From CCMP332 sp040218795 (GTDB lineage Bacteria > Bacteroidota > Bacteroidia > Cytophagales > CCMP332), in assembly GCA_040218795.1 (NCBI GenBank), contig JAVJQT010000005.1, positions 186,001 through 250,000 of the forward strand: a stretch of 64,000 nucleotides of DNA. The letters run 5' to 3'. Under the pieces are notes generated by a model. It did no database searches. It was not told the origin of the DNA and saw nothing but the letters and a program-made list of their open reading frames with translations. The position numbers and the translations under genes are program-made. Below are positions 17,490 through 25,700 of this stretch, one piece after another (the first letter of the stretch is position 1; the number at the start of each line of letters is the position of its first letter).

Positions 17490-18280
17490 TCGAGTTTTAT
17501 TTTGATTTGATGGATATCTTTAGCGATTCCAGTAATCGATTTTTCAATCTTAACGATGTTGTCATTTCCCGGTTCGGGCAAATTTGAGGTTATCATGGAA
17601 TGCGACTGCCATATTTCAAGAACATCTTCCTTTTTAACCGAATAAGGTGAGAAATTTGGGTTGTCTGAGATCAGCTTTATTGAATCGCCATCATTAAATA
17701 CTCTTTTAAAGACAATTCCCTCATTAGCAGATACAACAATATAGCGCTCGCCTTCTTTTAGATCGGAGGGGCTATCCAAATACCTGCCAACAATTATACT
17801 TCCTGAATTAATTGGTTGCATAGAATCCCCGCTGATTTCAAAAGCCCTGTAGGTACCGGTCGATAAATTAGGCAAATTAAATTTTGGAAGATCCTTTAAA
17901 AACTGTGGGTCTGAATAGCCATTTAAATAGCCTGCTGCTGCTTTTTGAGGAATAAATTCAATATTTTCATTATCGGATTTATCCACAGTGATGGCCAATA
18001 CTTTTAAGGGTACTCCGGCAATTTGAGAATTGGATTTTTGCTTTTGGCCTGTCAGAGGATTTAAACCCATTTCTACTTCAAGGTCCTCATAGACTAAGCG
18101 ATCAATGCTCACATCAAAAGATCTGGCGATATTACTTAGGTTGGAAATTGGGGGTTCGGCCCTTCCCTCTTCATATGCCCCTATAGAAGACCTTTTTATT
18201 CCCAGCTTTTGAGCAAACTGGTCTTGCGTCAGATTGTGTTGTTTTCTGAGGGCTTTAATATTTTTTGCAATTAATGTCAT
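17486..18280 (-). CDS. XRE-family repressor with S24 (LexA-like) self-cleavage domain
   Basis: 264 residues. Residues 5-62 are a helix-turn-helix of the XRE type (LTQDQFAQKLGIKRSSIGAYE). Residues about 108-225 are an S24 peptidase-like domain: putative cleavage site AAAG (114-117, cut between Ala116 and Gly117), nucleophile Ser153 in SGDSM and general-base Lys192 in VFKRV. The Ser-Lys pair is therefore intact. Such proteins repress their targets until cleavage, in the known cases stimulated by RecA filaments after DNA damage. Whether this one responds to damage is not shown. A small ORF lies immediately upstream in the same direction and a palindrome lies at the promoter, consistent with autoregulation. 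The C-terminal tail after residue 235 is an unassigned extension. Confidence 0.88.
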   Translation of the reverse strand: MTLIAKNIKALRKQHNLTQDQFAQKLGIKRSSIGAYEEGRAEPPISNLSNIARSFDVSIDRLVYEDLEVEMGLNPLTGQKQKSNSQIAGVPLKVLAITVDKSDNENIEFIPQKAAAGYLNGYSDPQFLKDLPKFNLPNLSTGTYRAFEISGDSMQPINSGSIIVGRYLDSPSDLKEGERYIVVSANEGIVFKRVFNDGDSIKLISDNPNFSPYSVKKEDVLEIWQSHSMITSNLPEPGNDNIVKIEKSITGIAKDIHQIKIKLD

Positions 18281-18281
18281 C

Positions 18282-18467
18282 TCAATTTAATCTGAATAAA
18301 TGATCGAGTATCGCTGAAATATGAGGTCTTTTATTCATCTGGAAAGAACCATCATATGATTGCCCTGACCTCATTTTTAAACCATAACTAATCTTCATTT
18401 TTGAAGATTTTTTGCTCATTATCATGGTCATTTCCATGTTAATCAGCTCTTTTCGTTTTGCAATCAT
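18282..18467 (-). CDS. Small basic protein upstream of the S24 repressor
   Basis: A 61-codon ORF whose TGA ends one base before the repressor's ATG (18280), suggesting translational coupling. The product is basic and methionine-rich with no TM segment; it includes KMKISYGLKMRSGQSYDGSF. No family is recognised. It starts at ATG 18467, about 45 bp downstream of a TATATTTG -7 box. An alternative is that the stretch is a leader with the ORF incidental. Its position between operator and repressor makes a regulatory or toxin/antirepressor-like role conceivable but unsupported. Confidence 0.45.
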   Translation of the reverse strand: MIAKRKELINMEMTMIMSKKSSKMKISYGLKMRSGQSYDGSFQMNKRPHISAILDHLFRLN

Positions 18468-18477
18468 AAATCAATAA

Positions 18478-18528
18478 TATTTACTAATATAATTAGTAAA
18501 TAGCGTATTGACAAATATATTAGCAAAT
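18478..18528 (-). promoter_or_regulatory. Promoter with palindromic operator for the repressor unit
   Basis: An inverted repeat with 11-bp perfect arms (TATTTACTAAT, ATA spacer, ATTAGTAAATA) spans 18478-18502. A second half-site, ATTAGCAAAT at 18519-18528, is in direct repeat with the right arm at a 27-bp period. Between and overlapping them on the minus strand is TATATTTG (18512-18519), an exact -7 box. A repressor dimer here would block the promoter or early transcription. The binding protein is inferred to be the adjacent S24 repressor. Confidence 0.65.
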
Positions 18529-18550
18529 GGCTATTAAAAAATAGTATCCT

Positions 18551-19363
18551 TTATTGATTATGGACGTGAACATCCATTTGTGGATATGGAATATTGAGTC
18601 CCTCTTTGTCAAAGTTTTTATAAACCTTCTCATTCATGTCAAAGAAGACAGGCCAGTAGTCGCCTGCTTTCACCCAAGCCCTAACAGTAAAATTAACCGA
18701 ACTGTCAGCCAATTCCGACAAAGCGATAAAAATTGCCGGCTCTTTTAAAATTCTTTCATCTTCTTCAAGCAGTTTTTTGATTAGAGTTTTTGCTTTATCC
18801 GCATCATCACCATAGCCTATACCAATAGTCCAGTCTACTCTTCGTTCGGGCTCTGTTGAATAATTGGTCATGGATGAAGTCGACAAACCTCCATTGGGTA
18901 AAATGATGGTTTTATTATCCCCGGTTTTTAAAATGGTATTAAAAATTTGAATCTCCCGTACCGATCCCGAATAACCCTGGGCTTCAATAAAATCTCCCAC
19001 CTTGAACGGTTTAAATAAAAGTATCATCACACCACCGGCAAAATTCTGAAGTGTTCCAGACAAGGCCAGACCAACTGCTAAACCCGCGGCTCCAAGTATA
19101 GCTATGAATGAGGTCATCTCGATTCCCAGCATACTCAACACTGTGATGAGAAGCATTACACGTAAAAGCGTATTTACAAGGCCCTTAAGGAAAGGAACCA
19201 ATGAAGGATCTACCTCTCTTTTTGAAAGTACTCTCGAAAAAGCCCCGCTCAGTCCTTTTATAATCCACAAACCGAGAATCAATACGACCAAAGCACTTAT
19301 GAGCTTAGGTCCGTATTCCATGCTTAAATTGTAAATCTGATCCATTATTTTTTCAGAATCCAT
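18551..19363 (-). CDS. mscS: Small-conductance mechanosensitive channel (MscS family)
   Basis: 270 residues, close to E. coli MscS (286). Three TM segments lie at about 18-38, 60-80 and 83-105. The pore-lining TM3 has the Gly/Ala-rich pattern AILGAAGLAVGLALSGTLQNFAGG, followed by the beta-domain start LLFKPFKVGDFIE. The soluble vestibule domain carries TGDNKTIILPNG and ends with PYPQMDVHVHN. It releases solutes on hypo-osmotic shock at the inner membrane. It sits upstream of, and in the same direction as, the repressor unit, which has its own promoter. Confidence 0.95.
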   Translation of the reverse strand: MDSEKIMDQIYNLSMEYGPKLISALVVLILGLWIIKGLSGAFSRVLSKREVDPSLVPFLKGLVNTLLRVMLLITVLSMLGIEMTSFIAILGAAGLAVGLALSGTLQNFAGGVMILLFKPFKVGDFIEAQGYSGSVREIQIFNTILKTGDNKTIILPNGGLSTSSMTNYSTEPERRVDWTIGIGYGDDADKAKTLIKKLLEEDERILKEPAIFIALSELADSSVNFTVRAWVKAGDYWPVFFDMNEKVYKNFDKEGLNIPYPQMDVHVHNQ

Positions 19364-19461
19364 AGCTGTATATTTTTTGTCGCTAATATATTAAGGAATG
19401 ATGTAAGTCTGCTTTTAATTCTTATTAATTCAACAGAAGTAAATGAATATTTAGATTGAAG

Positions 19462-19480
19462 CAAGGATTTAAAATCCTTG
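19462..19480. repeat. Short perfect palindrome in intergenic DNA
   Basis: CAAGGATTT A AAATCCTTG: 9-bp arms around a single base, between mscS and the CPBP gene. No U-run follows on either strand, so it is not a normal terminator. It could be a REP-like element or binding site. No second copy is visible in the window. Confidence 0.5.
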
Positions 19481-19605
19481 TATTCGACTTTTAGTTAGTT
19501 AATAATATTTTTGAATCCAATCCACAAGGTATAACAAACCCCTGATAATCAAATTTGTAATTCATTTGGCATTGCTGCGTATTAATTAATCGTTTTAGAC
19601 AATTG

Positions 19606-20553
19606 CTAATTCCGCAAAGCCAATTGAATAAAGGCAAACAACTCCATAAAAGCAGCAACACCCATATGCAGGACTACCCCGCCCCATATATTTCTGCTGT
19701 ACAAAGCGATCACGCCCAGAATATAACCACCAAATACTGAGCTTATGCATTCTCCCAGCGGTTTCCCGAAATGTAATACAGCATATGAACAAACCATGGG
19801 CAATACGACATGTTTGCCCAAATGAGGTGCCATACCTAGTATTAAAAAACCCCTGAAAAATAATTCTATTGATATAAAATCCGATAAATAGGCTATTTCA
19901 TAAATCACAATCGGAATCCATTCTTCCAGATTATAATAAGAAGCAAAATTCCAACCCAATGTCTTTTTATACTTTGGATAATAGTCGATAAAATCGGGTA
20001 AAAAAGATGCGGCAAAAATCAAGGGAAGCATTAAAAGCATCATATATCCATAAGCCTTGTAATCCACATCCTTGAATGTAAAGCCATAAAACCGATCCAA
20101 TCTTTTGCGATAATCTATCGCCAGATAAACCAGAAGCAGGAGAAATACATTGGTCACAATGCCCGATCCCGACTTGATCGTTCTGGAAACAAAAACATAA
20201 ATTTCTGAAGGCAGGTCTTGTATAAAATAATAGTGATAATGAAATGAGCGATCAAAACCGAGAATTCCAAATCCGATAAGAAATTTCAACCAGAAGATTT
20301 TATCGCGATAGAATTTCTCTTCGGCGTCATATGCAAATAAAATCAGACATGCTAAATAAGGTATCCCCTGCAGCAAAGCATACCAAAGAATTCGGATATT
20401 CTGACCGTAATAGGCATCAATATATTCATCCTCAAAATCCAGATAAAAATTAATTGCTATCAGCAGCCCTGTAAATAGTAAAAATAATGAGTAGCGCTTT
20501 AGACTATAAGAATTTAAAAGATAGCTTTTGAGGTAGTTTAGAAATTTTTTCAT
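19606..20553 (-). CDS. CPBP-family (CAAX-protease-like) membrane protein
   Basis: 315 residues with about eight hydrophobic segments. The C-terminal half carries the CPBP/Abi-type blocks: SIELFFRGFLILG for motif 1, AVLHFGKPLGE for the motif-2 His, and VLHMGVAAFMEL for the third. In the usual EExxxR motif the first Glu, normally catalytic, is Ile here; the second Glu and the Arg are present. It may therefore be an altered or inactive member, unless the alignment is shifted. Members are intramembrane glutamic-type proteases or have non-protease roles in membrane protein handling and bacteriocin immunity. It ends before mscS and starts 8 bp after the thioesterase stop, so the two are probably co-transcribed. 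Confidence 0.75.
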   Translation of the reverse strand: MKKFLNYLKSYLLNSYSLKRYSLFLLFTGLLIAINFYLDFEDEYIDAYYGQNIRILWYALLQGIPYLACLILFAYDAEEKFYRDKIFWLKFLIGFGILGFDRSFHYHYYFIQDLPSEIYVFVSRTIKSGSGIVTNVFLLLLVYLAIDYRKRLDRFYGFTFKDVDYKAYGYMMLLMLPLIFAASFLPDFIDYYPKYKKTLGWNFASYYNLEEWIPIVIYEIAYLSDFISIELFFRGFLILGMAPHLGKHVVLPMVCSYAVLHFGKPLGECISSVFGGYILGVIALYSRNIWGGVVLHMGVAAFMELFAFIQLALRN

Positions 20554-20561
20554 CCAAACAC

Positions 20562-20957
20562 CTATGAGGATTTTCTAATTCGATCTTCTACGAATTCAAC
20601 TTTGGTTTTCCCGTGCTCAAGAGGTTTCCCATCAAGTCCCAGATTAACCATTACTATTTTTTCAATTGCCAAAATCTTGGCTCGATTTATTTTATTTCTT
20701 ACCTCGCATCGAAGTGTAATAGAAGTCTTTCCAAATTTTATTACTTCGAGGCCAATTTCTATGATATCACCCATTTTAGGAGCGCCAATAAAATTGATTT
20801 CTGAAATTAATTTGGTAACTATTTTCTTGTTTTCAAGTTGAACAACCGTGTATAATGCGGCTTCTTCGTCGATCCAGGCCAATAACCTTCCTCCGAATAA
20901 TGTCCCGTTTGGATTGAGGTCCTCGGGTTTTACCCATTTTCTCGTGTGAAATCTCAT
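20562..20957 (-). CDS. Acyl-CoA thioesterase (hotdog fold, YciA-like)
   Basis: 131 residues from ATG 20957. The hotdog signature is DLNPNGTLFGGRLLAWIDEEAA, with the conserved Asn-Gly-Thr-Leu-Phe-Gly-Gly and the Asp in the central helix. It hydrolyses acyl-CoA thioesters in the cytosol; the chain length preference is unknown. An ATG at 20996 would add 13 hydrophobic residues not seen in the family, so I chose the later start, which gives the usual YciA size. The gene is followed at 8 bp by the CPBP gene and is divergent from the SRPBCC gene. Confidence 0.85.
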   Translation of the reverse strand: MRFHTRKWVKPEDLNPNGTLFGGRLLAWIDEEAALYTVVQLENKKIVTKLISEINFIGAPKMGDIIEIGLEVIKFGKTSITLRCEVRNKINRAKILAIEKIVMVNLGLDGKPLEHGKTKVEFVEDRIRKSS

Positions 20958-21039
20958 AAATTCGAAATACGCAATATTTAGAATAAATAAAGGCATATTT
21001 CTAAAAAATTGTAATTTACTAATTCATAAAAATCAAGAA

Positions 21040-21465
21040 ATGGCTGTTATCGTTAAAGAAAAGTTTGAAAAACCTAAAAGGGATATTTGGAATGCGATCA
21101 CTGTATGGGATGAAATGATACAATGGTATTTTAGCAATTTACCTGATTTTAAAGCAGAACAGGGATTTAAAACTGAGTTTGAAGTTAAATCCGAGGAAAG
21201 AACTTTTACTCATATTTGGAAAGTGCTAGAAGTAATAGCTGAACAGAAAATAAAATACAGTTGGACTTACAAAGAATATACCGGCGAAGGCATTGTCACT
21301 TTTTCCTTAAGTGAACAAAAGGGTTTCTGTGAATTGCAGGTGATGACCGAAGGACTTGAAACTTTTCCTCCGAATATACCCGAATTCAAAGAGGAAAGTT
21401 GCAGGGCCGGTTGGCAGTACTTTATCAATCAAAACCTTAAAAATTATTTTGACGAGAATAAATAA
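21040..21465 (+). CDS. SRPBCC / AHSA1-like ligand-binding protein
   Basis: 141 residues of the START-like SRPBCC superfamily, AHSA1 (Hsp90 activator homolog) branch. It has the opening EKFEKPKRDIWNAITVWDEMIQWYF (split as VxAPxxxVWxAIT-like plus WF), a central strand SWTYKEYTGEGIVTFSL and a C-terminal helix starting AGWQYFINQNLKNYF. Bacterial members bind small hydrophobic ligands or have no known role. The sequence gives no clue to the ligand. It is a single cytosolic domain starting at ATG 21040. Confidence 0.82.
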   Translation: MAVIVKEKFEKPKRDIWNAITVWDEMIQWYFSNLPDFKAEQGFKTEFEVKSEERTFTHIWKVLEVIAEQKIKYSWTYKEYTGEGIVTFSLSEQKGFCELQVMTEGLETFPPNIPEFKEESCRAGWQYFINQNLKNYFDENK

Positions 21466-21539
21466 TTTCGTCCTTTAAGCCAATCAAGGGCATTTTTTAT
21501 CGGGGTTTAACGAGAATCCAATTTCGTTGTTATTAATAT

Positions 21540-21776
21540 ATGAAAGAATTTACTGTCATTTATAGAAATGGGGACTCTGAGATAATTAATGCTCCGGACA
21601 AATCCTTACTAATTAAAAATCACTTTGACGGAGATGAGAAAAAATTCAGAAACGAAGTCATTCGATTGATCTGGTCTTCCTTAAGCATGCATTTTGTAGA
21701 AGATATAGTCTCAAGACAAAAACATGCTGAAATCACCACAGCCGATGTTAATCCCTATGGCTGGAGAAATGCTTAA
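21540..21776 (+). CDS. Small hypothetical protein (78 aa)
   Basis: A soluble 78-residue protein opening MKEFTVIYRNGDSEIINAPDKS, with predicted beta strands followed by a helix and the ending VNPYGWRNA. I do not recognise it. It starts at ATG 21540, 74 bp after the SRPBCC gene. Codon use looks like that of its neighbours. A weak hairpin follows its stop. Confidence 0.65.
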   Translation: MKEFTVIYRNGDSEIINAPDKSLLIKNHFDGDEKKFRNEVIRLIWSSLSMHFVEDIVSRQKHAEITTADVNPYGWRNA

Positions 21777-21805
21777 AAGCTTAAACTGAGTTTTCTCATC
21801 TTTTG

Positions 21806-21830
21806 AAGGTGATAAGCATCACTTTTCTAA
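21806..21830 (+). terminator. Possible weak terminator
   Basis: AAGGTGAT (21806-21813), loop AAGC, ATCACTTT (21818-21825) with one G-U pair, followed by only a short T stretch. It lies 30 bp after the 78-residue gene. The weak U-run makes this uncertain. Confidence 0.3.
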
Positions 21831-21856
21831 AACACCCCTTGTTTTAAATTTAAAAA

Positions 21857-21943
21857 ATGAAGAAGATACTGAAATTGATTCTTGTCTGTTTCATTTGTAT
21901 AGGCATTGTTACAGGACTAGTAATGGTCTTTCAGTCAATTTAA
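21857..21943 (+). CDS. 28-residue single-TM peptide
   Basis: ATG 21857 opens a 28-codon frame: a basic start (MKKILK) and then one hydrophobic span (LILVCFICIGIVTGLVMVF) with a short QSI end. It ends 7 bp before the DUF2892 gene, so it is probably co-transcribed. Such peptides are often missed. It could also be a translated leader. No homolog is recognised. Confidence 0.4.
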   Translation: MKKILKLILVCFICIGIVTGLVMVFQSI

Positions 21944-21950
21944 TCTAACT

Positions 21951-22160
21951 ATGAAAAAAAATATGGGATCTGCAGATAGAATAATCAGATTGATTATTGC
22001 TGCAATTATAACAACACTTTATTTTACAAATATTATTAGCGGTACTCTGGGCTTGATTTTGATTGTACTCGCAGTAATTTTTGCTTTAACCAGTTTTATA
22101 AGTTTTTGCCCGCTGTACTGGCCTTTTGGAATACGGACTTGCAAAACCAAAGCGGAATAA
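21951..22160 (+). CDS. DUF2892 (YgaP-like TM domain) protein
   Basis: 69 residues with two TM helices (about 12-30 and 33-52). The family pattern is MGSADRIIRLIIA at the start and FCPLYWPFGIRTC at the end, typical of DUF2892. These are small inner-membrane proteins; in YgaP this domain follows a rhodanese domain, and stand-alone copies are common. The function is unknown. It is preceded by the 28-residue membrane peptide. Confidence 0.85.
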   Translation: MKKNMGSADRIIRLIIAAIITTLYFTNIISGTLGLILIVLAVIFALTSFISFCPLYWPFGIRTCKTKAE

Positions 22161-22257
22161 TCTCAAATTGCGTTTTTTTAATATTAAATTCTTGATAATT
22201 AGCTAAGTTTAATTTCTGCGTTTTTCTCAAATAATTACATTGTATTTAAAAGGAAAT

Positions 22258-22719
22258 ATGATGGATAAACTCATGTCTAAAAATCTCATTATCAATGAAT
22301 TGCTGATTGAAATTGAAAATAAAATTTCGAGTCTAAATCATAGCATCGAGCAATTAAAAGAGTCGCTTTTTAACGAAACCAAGAGCAGTATGGGTGATAA
22401 ATACGAAACCAGTCGTTCTATCATTCAAACAGAAATAGAGCAATACCACAATCAGTACGAAGTCTTGGTCAGGCATAAAAACAGCCTCAAAATGATATTA
22501 CGTCAATCCAAAAATAAACACACAGATTTTGGGTCATTAATTATTAGCAACAAGGATTTATTTTTATTGGGTCCGGGATTAGGAAAAAAGATGATAAAAA
22601 ATCATTTGGTCTATTGTATCTCAATGCACTCTCCTATTGGCAAAATATTAAATGAAGTACAAGTGGGATCCTCCTTTAATTTTAATGGTGAGCTACTAAA
22701 GGTGAAGTCGATTGAATAA
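22258..22719 (+). CDS. GreA/GreB C-terminal-like protein with N-terminal coiled coil
   Basis: 153 residues from ATG 22258, preceded by AGGAAAT. Residues about 10-85 are helical and coiled-coil-like, including KYETSRSIIQTEIEQ. The C-terminal part SPIGKILNEVQVGSSFNFNGELLKVKSIE reads, in pieces, like the FKBP-like C-domain of GreA factors (SPlGkaLlgkkvGd). In Bacteroidota such proteins are sometimes mislabelled 3-oxoacyl-ACP synthase. A role at RNA polymerase secondary channel is an inference. An in-frame TTG at 22240 is less likely than the ATG. A bidirectional terminator follows. Confidence 0.65.
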   Translation: MMDKLMSKNLIINELLIEIENKISSLNHSIEQLKESLFNETKSSMGDKYETSRSIIQTEIEQYHNQYEVLVRHKNSLKMILRQSKNKHTDFGSLIISNKDLFLLGPGLGKKMIKNHLVYCISMHSPIGKILNEVQVGSSFNFNGELLKVKSIE

Positions 22720-22757
22720 AAAAAAGCGTTACCAGGAGGCAACGCTTTTATTTTTTT
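22720..22757. terminator. Bidirectional intrinsic terminator
   Basis: A-run, AAAAGCGTT (22722-22730), loop accaggaggc (which can add a CC/GG pairing), AACGCTTTT (22741-22749), then a T-run to 22757. It serves both the GreA-like gene ending at 22719 and the giant repeat gene ending at 22768 on the other strand, since both flanks give U-runs. Confidence 0.85.
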
Positions 22758-22767
22758 ATGAGAAATT

Positions 22768-25700
22768 TTAGTTTTTAATAAATCTATAACTCTTATAATT
22801 ATTTTCGATTCCTATTGTAATCATATAGATTCCACTTTTTAATAATTCTATATTCAGAGAATTCGAGTTCGAGTCATAGTCAAAAGAATTAATTCTGTTT
22901 CCAAGCATATCAAAAATCAATACCTCATCAATAAGTCCATCTGCACTTAAGAATATTTTATCACTGGCAGGATTTGGAAAATATTTGAAATTATCAAACA
23001 TAGAAATTCCCAATCCTGTAGAAGTTAAGAAAATTACATCATCCCAGTAATAGATCTTTTCACCTGCTGTAGCACCGTCTGTTCCAAAATTGAAAAATAT
23101 AACGGCTTTGTCGTAGGTATTTGCAAAATCAATTGCAGGTGTATTTGCTATTTCATTGCTAAAATCAAATTCCAAAGTCTCCCATGCATTTGCCACTGAA
23201 GTTGTGTCTTCAGTTTCTACACTTATTGCAGGGTTGCTATTGTCTTCTACTTTAAGACGAACCGGCGTACCTGCATCAGGAGAATAAACTCTCACAGACA
23301 TTTTTGTTTCGGAAGACGTAAACGGAATAGCATTTGCAAATCCATTATTGTTTTCCCCCATGGTAGTCCCTGCCCATGTCATTGCACTGGCAGTTTTAAT
23401 TGATTTTCCAACATTGTTATTGGCATTAGTCGGATCAACATCCAAATTGGATGCATTACCTCCAAAATCAGTTAAGGCATAATTTACAGTAGGATCGTCA
23501 AAAGTTACCGGAAGATCGATTTGACTTAAAGGCGGATTACCACCTCCAAATTGCACATCATCCCATAAATAAGTTTTCGCGCCGGCTGTTGCACCGTCGG
23601 TACCGAAGTTGAAAAAGATACTCGCTTTATCATAGGTATTGGCAAAATTTATAGCCGCCGTTCCGGGAGCTTCATTTGAAAAATCAAAAGTCAGCATTTC
23701 CCAGGCATTGGCCATTGTAGTGGTATCTTCGGTTTCAACAGATATGGTTGGATTATTCATATCCTCCACTTTCAAACGTATTGGTGTACCTGCATCAGGA
23801 GAGTAAACCATAAGGGTCATGATTGTATTTCCAGCTGAAAAAGGAATTGCATTTGCAAATCCTGTTCCTGAAGTATCACCCATGGTAGTTCCTGCCCATG
23901 TCTGTGCTGTAGAAGTCTTTATGGCTTGTCCAACTGTATTCGCTGAATTCATTGGATCCACCACTAAGGAAGATTGATTTCCTCCAAAATCCGTCATTGT
24001 ATAATTAACTAAAGGATCATCAAAAGTCACAGGTAGATCTATTTGACTTAATGGATTACCTCCTCCAATAAATTCTACATCATCCCAATAATACGTCTTG
24101 GCGCCGGCTGTTGCACCGTCTGTTCCGAAATTGAAAAAGATGCTCGCCTTGTCATAAGTATTTGCAAAATTTATGGCTGCCGTTCCCGGTGCTTCATTTG
24201 AAAAGTCAAAAGTCAGCATTTCCCAGGCATTAGCCATTGTAGTCGTATCTTCTGTTTCAACAGATATGGTTGGATTATTCATATCCTCCACTTTTAAACG
24301 TATTGGTGTACCTGCATCAGGAGAGTAAACCATAACAGTCATGATTGTATTTCCAGCAGAAAATGGAACCGGGTTGGCAAATCCTGTTCCCGAGGTGTCT
24401 CCCATGGTTGTTCCTGCCCATAATTGTGCTGTTGCTGATTTATCCGCTTGTCCTACCATATTGGATGCATTGGTTGGATCTACTACGACTGCAGATGTGT
24501 TTCCTCCAAAATCGGTCATGGTATAATTAACTGTGGTATCATCAAAAGTGACAGGTAGGTCAATTTGACTTAATAATGGTCCGCTACCGCTTACAAACTG
24601 CACATCATCCCAATAATACGTCTTGGCTCCGGCTGTTGCACCGTCGGTGCCGAAATTGAAAAAGATGCTCGCCTTGTCATAAGTATTTGCAATATTTATG
24701 GCTGCCGTTCCCGGTGCTTCATTTGAAAAGTCAAAAGTCAGCATTTCCCAGGCTCCTGCCATTGTAGTGGTGTCTTCGGTTTCTACACTGATGGTTGGGT
24801 TTGTCGCATCTTCTACTTTTAAACGGATTGGCGTGCCCGCATCAGGAGACCAAACCATAGCCGTCATTGTCGTATTTGCTGCAGTAAATGGAATTGCATT
24901 TGCAAATCCGGTACCAATTGGATCACCCATTGTAGTTCCTGCCCATAATTGTGCTGTTGCTGATTTATCCGCTTGTCCTACCATATTGGATGCATTGGTC
25001 GGATCTACTACGACTGCAGATGTGTTTCCTCCAAAATCGGTCATGGTATAATTAACCGTGGTATCATCAAAAGTGACAGGTAGGTCAATTTGACTTAATA
25101 CTGGTCCGCTACCGCTTACAAACTGCACATCATCCCAATAATACGTCTTGGCGCCGGCTGTTGCACCGTCTGTACCAAAATTGAAAAAGATGCTCGCCTT
25201 GTCATAAGTATTTGCAAAATTAATTGCCGCTGTTCCGGAAACTTCATTACTGAAATCAAAGGTGAGCATTTCCCATGCTCCTGCGAGAGTCGTTGTGTCT
25301 TCTGTTTCTACGCTAATGGCAGGGTTTGCTGCATCTTCTACTTTAAGTCTAATCGGTGTTCCAGCATCAGGAGACCAGACCATAACCGACATCGATGTAT
25401 TTCCGCTTGAAAATGGAATTGGATTGACAAATCCCAAATTGTTTGGGGCCATTGTTGTTCCAGCCCATAGTTGAGCTGATGCCGTTTTATCAGATTGTGC
25501 AACCGTATTTGAAGGATTGCTAGGATCAGCAACTATTGAACTTACATTTCCGCCAAAATCGGTCAGACCATAAGCTATATTTGGATCTTCAAAAGTAACG
25601 GGTAAATCAACAGGGTTTGCACCACCTTCTACAAATTGAACATCATCCCAATAATAGGTCTTTGCACCGGCAGTCGCGCCATCGGTGCCGAAATTGAAAA

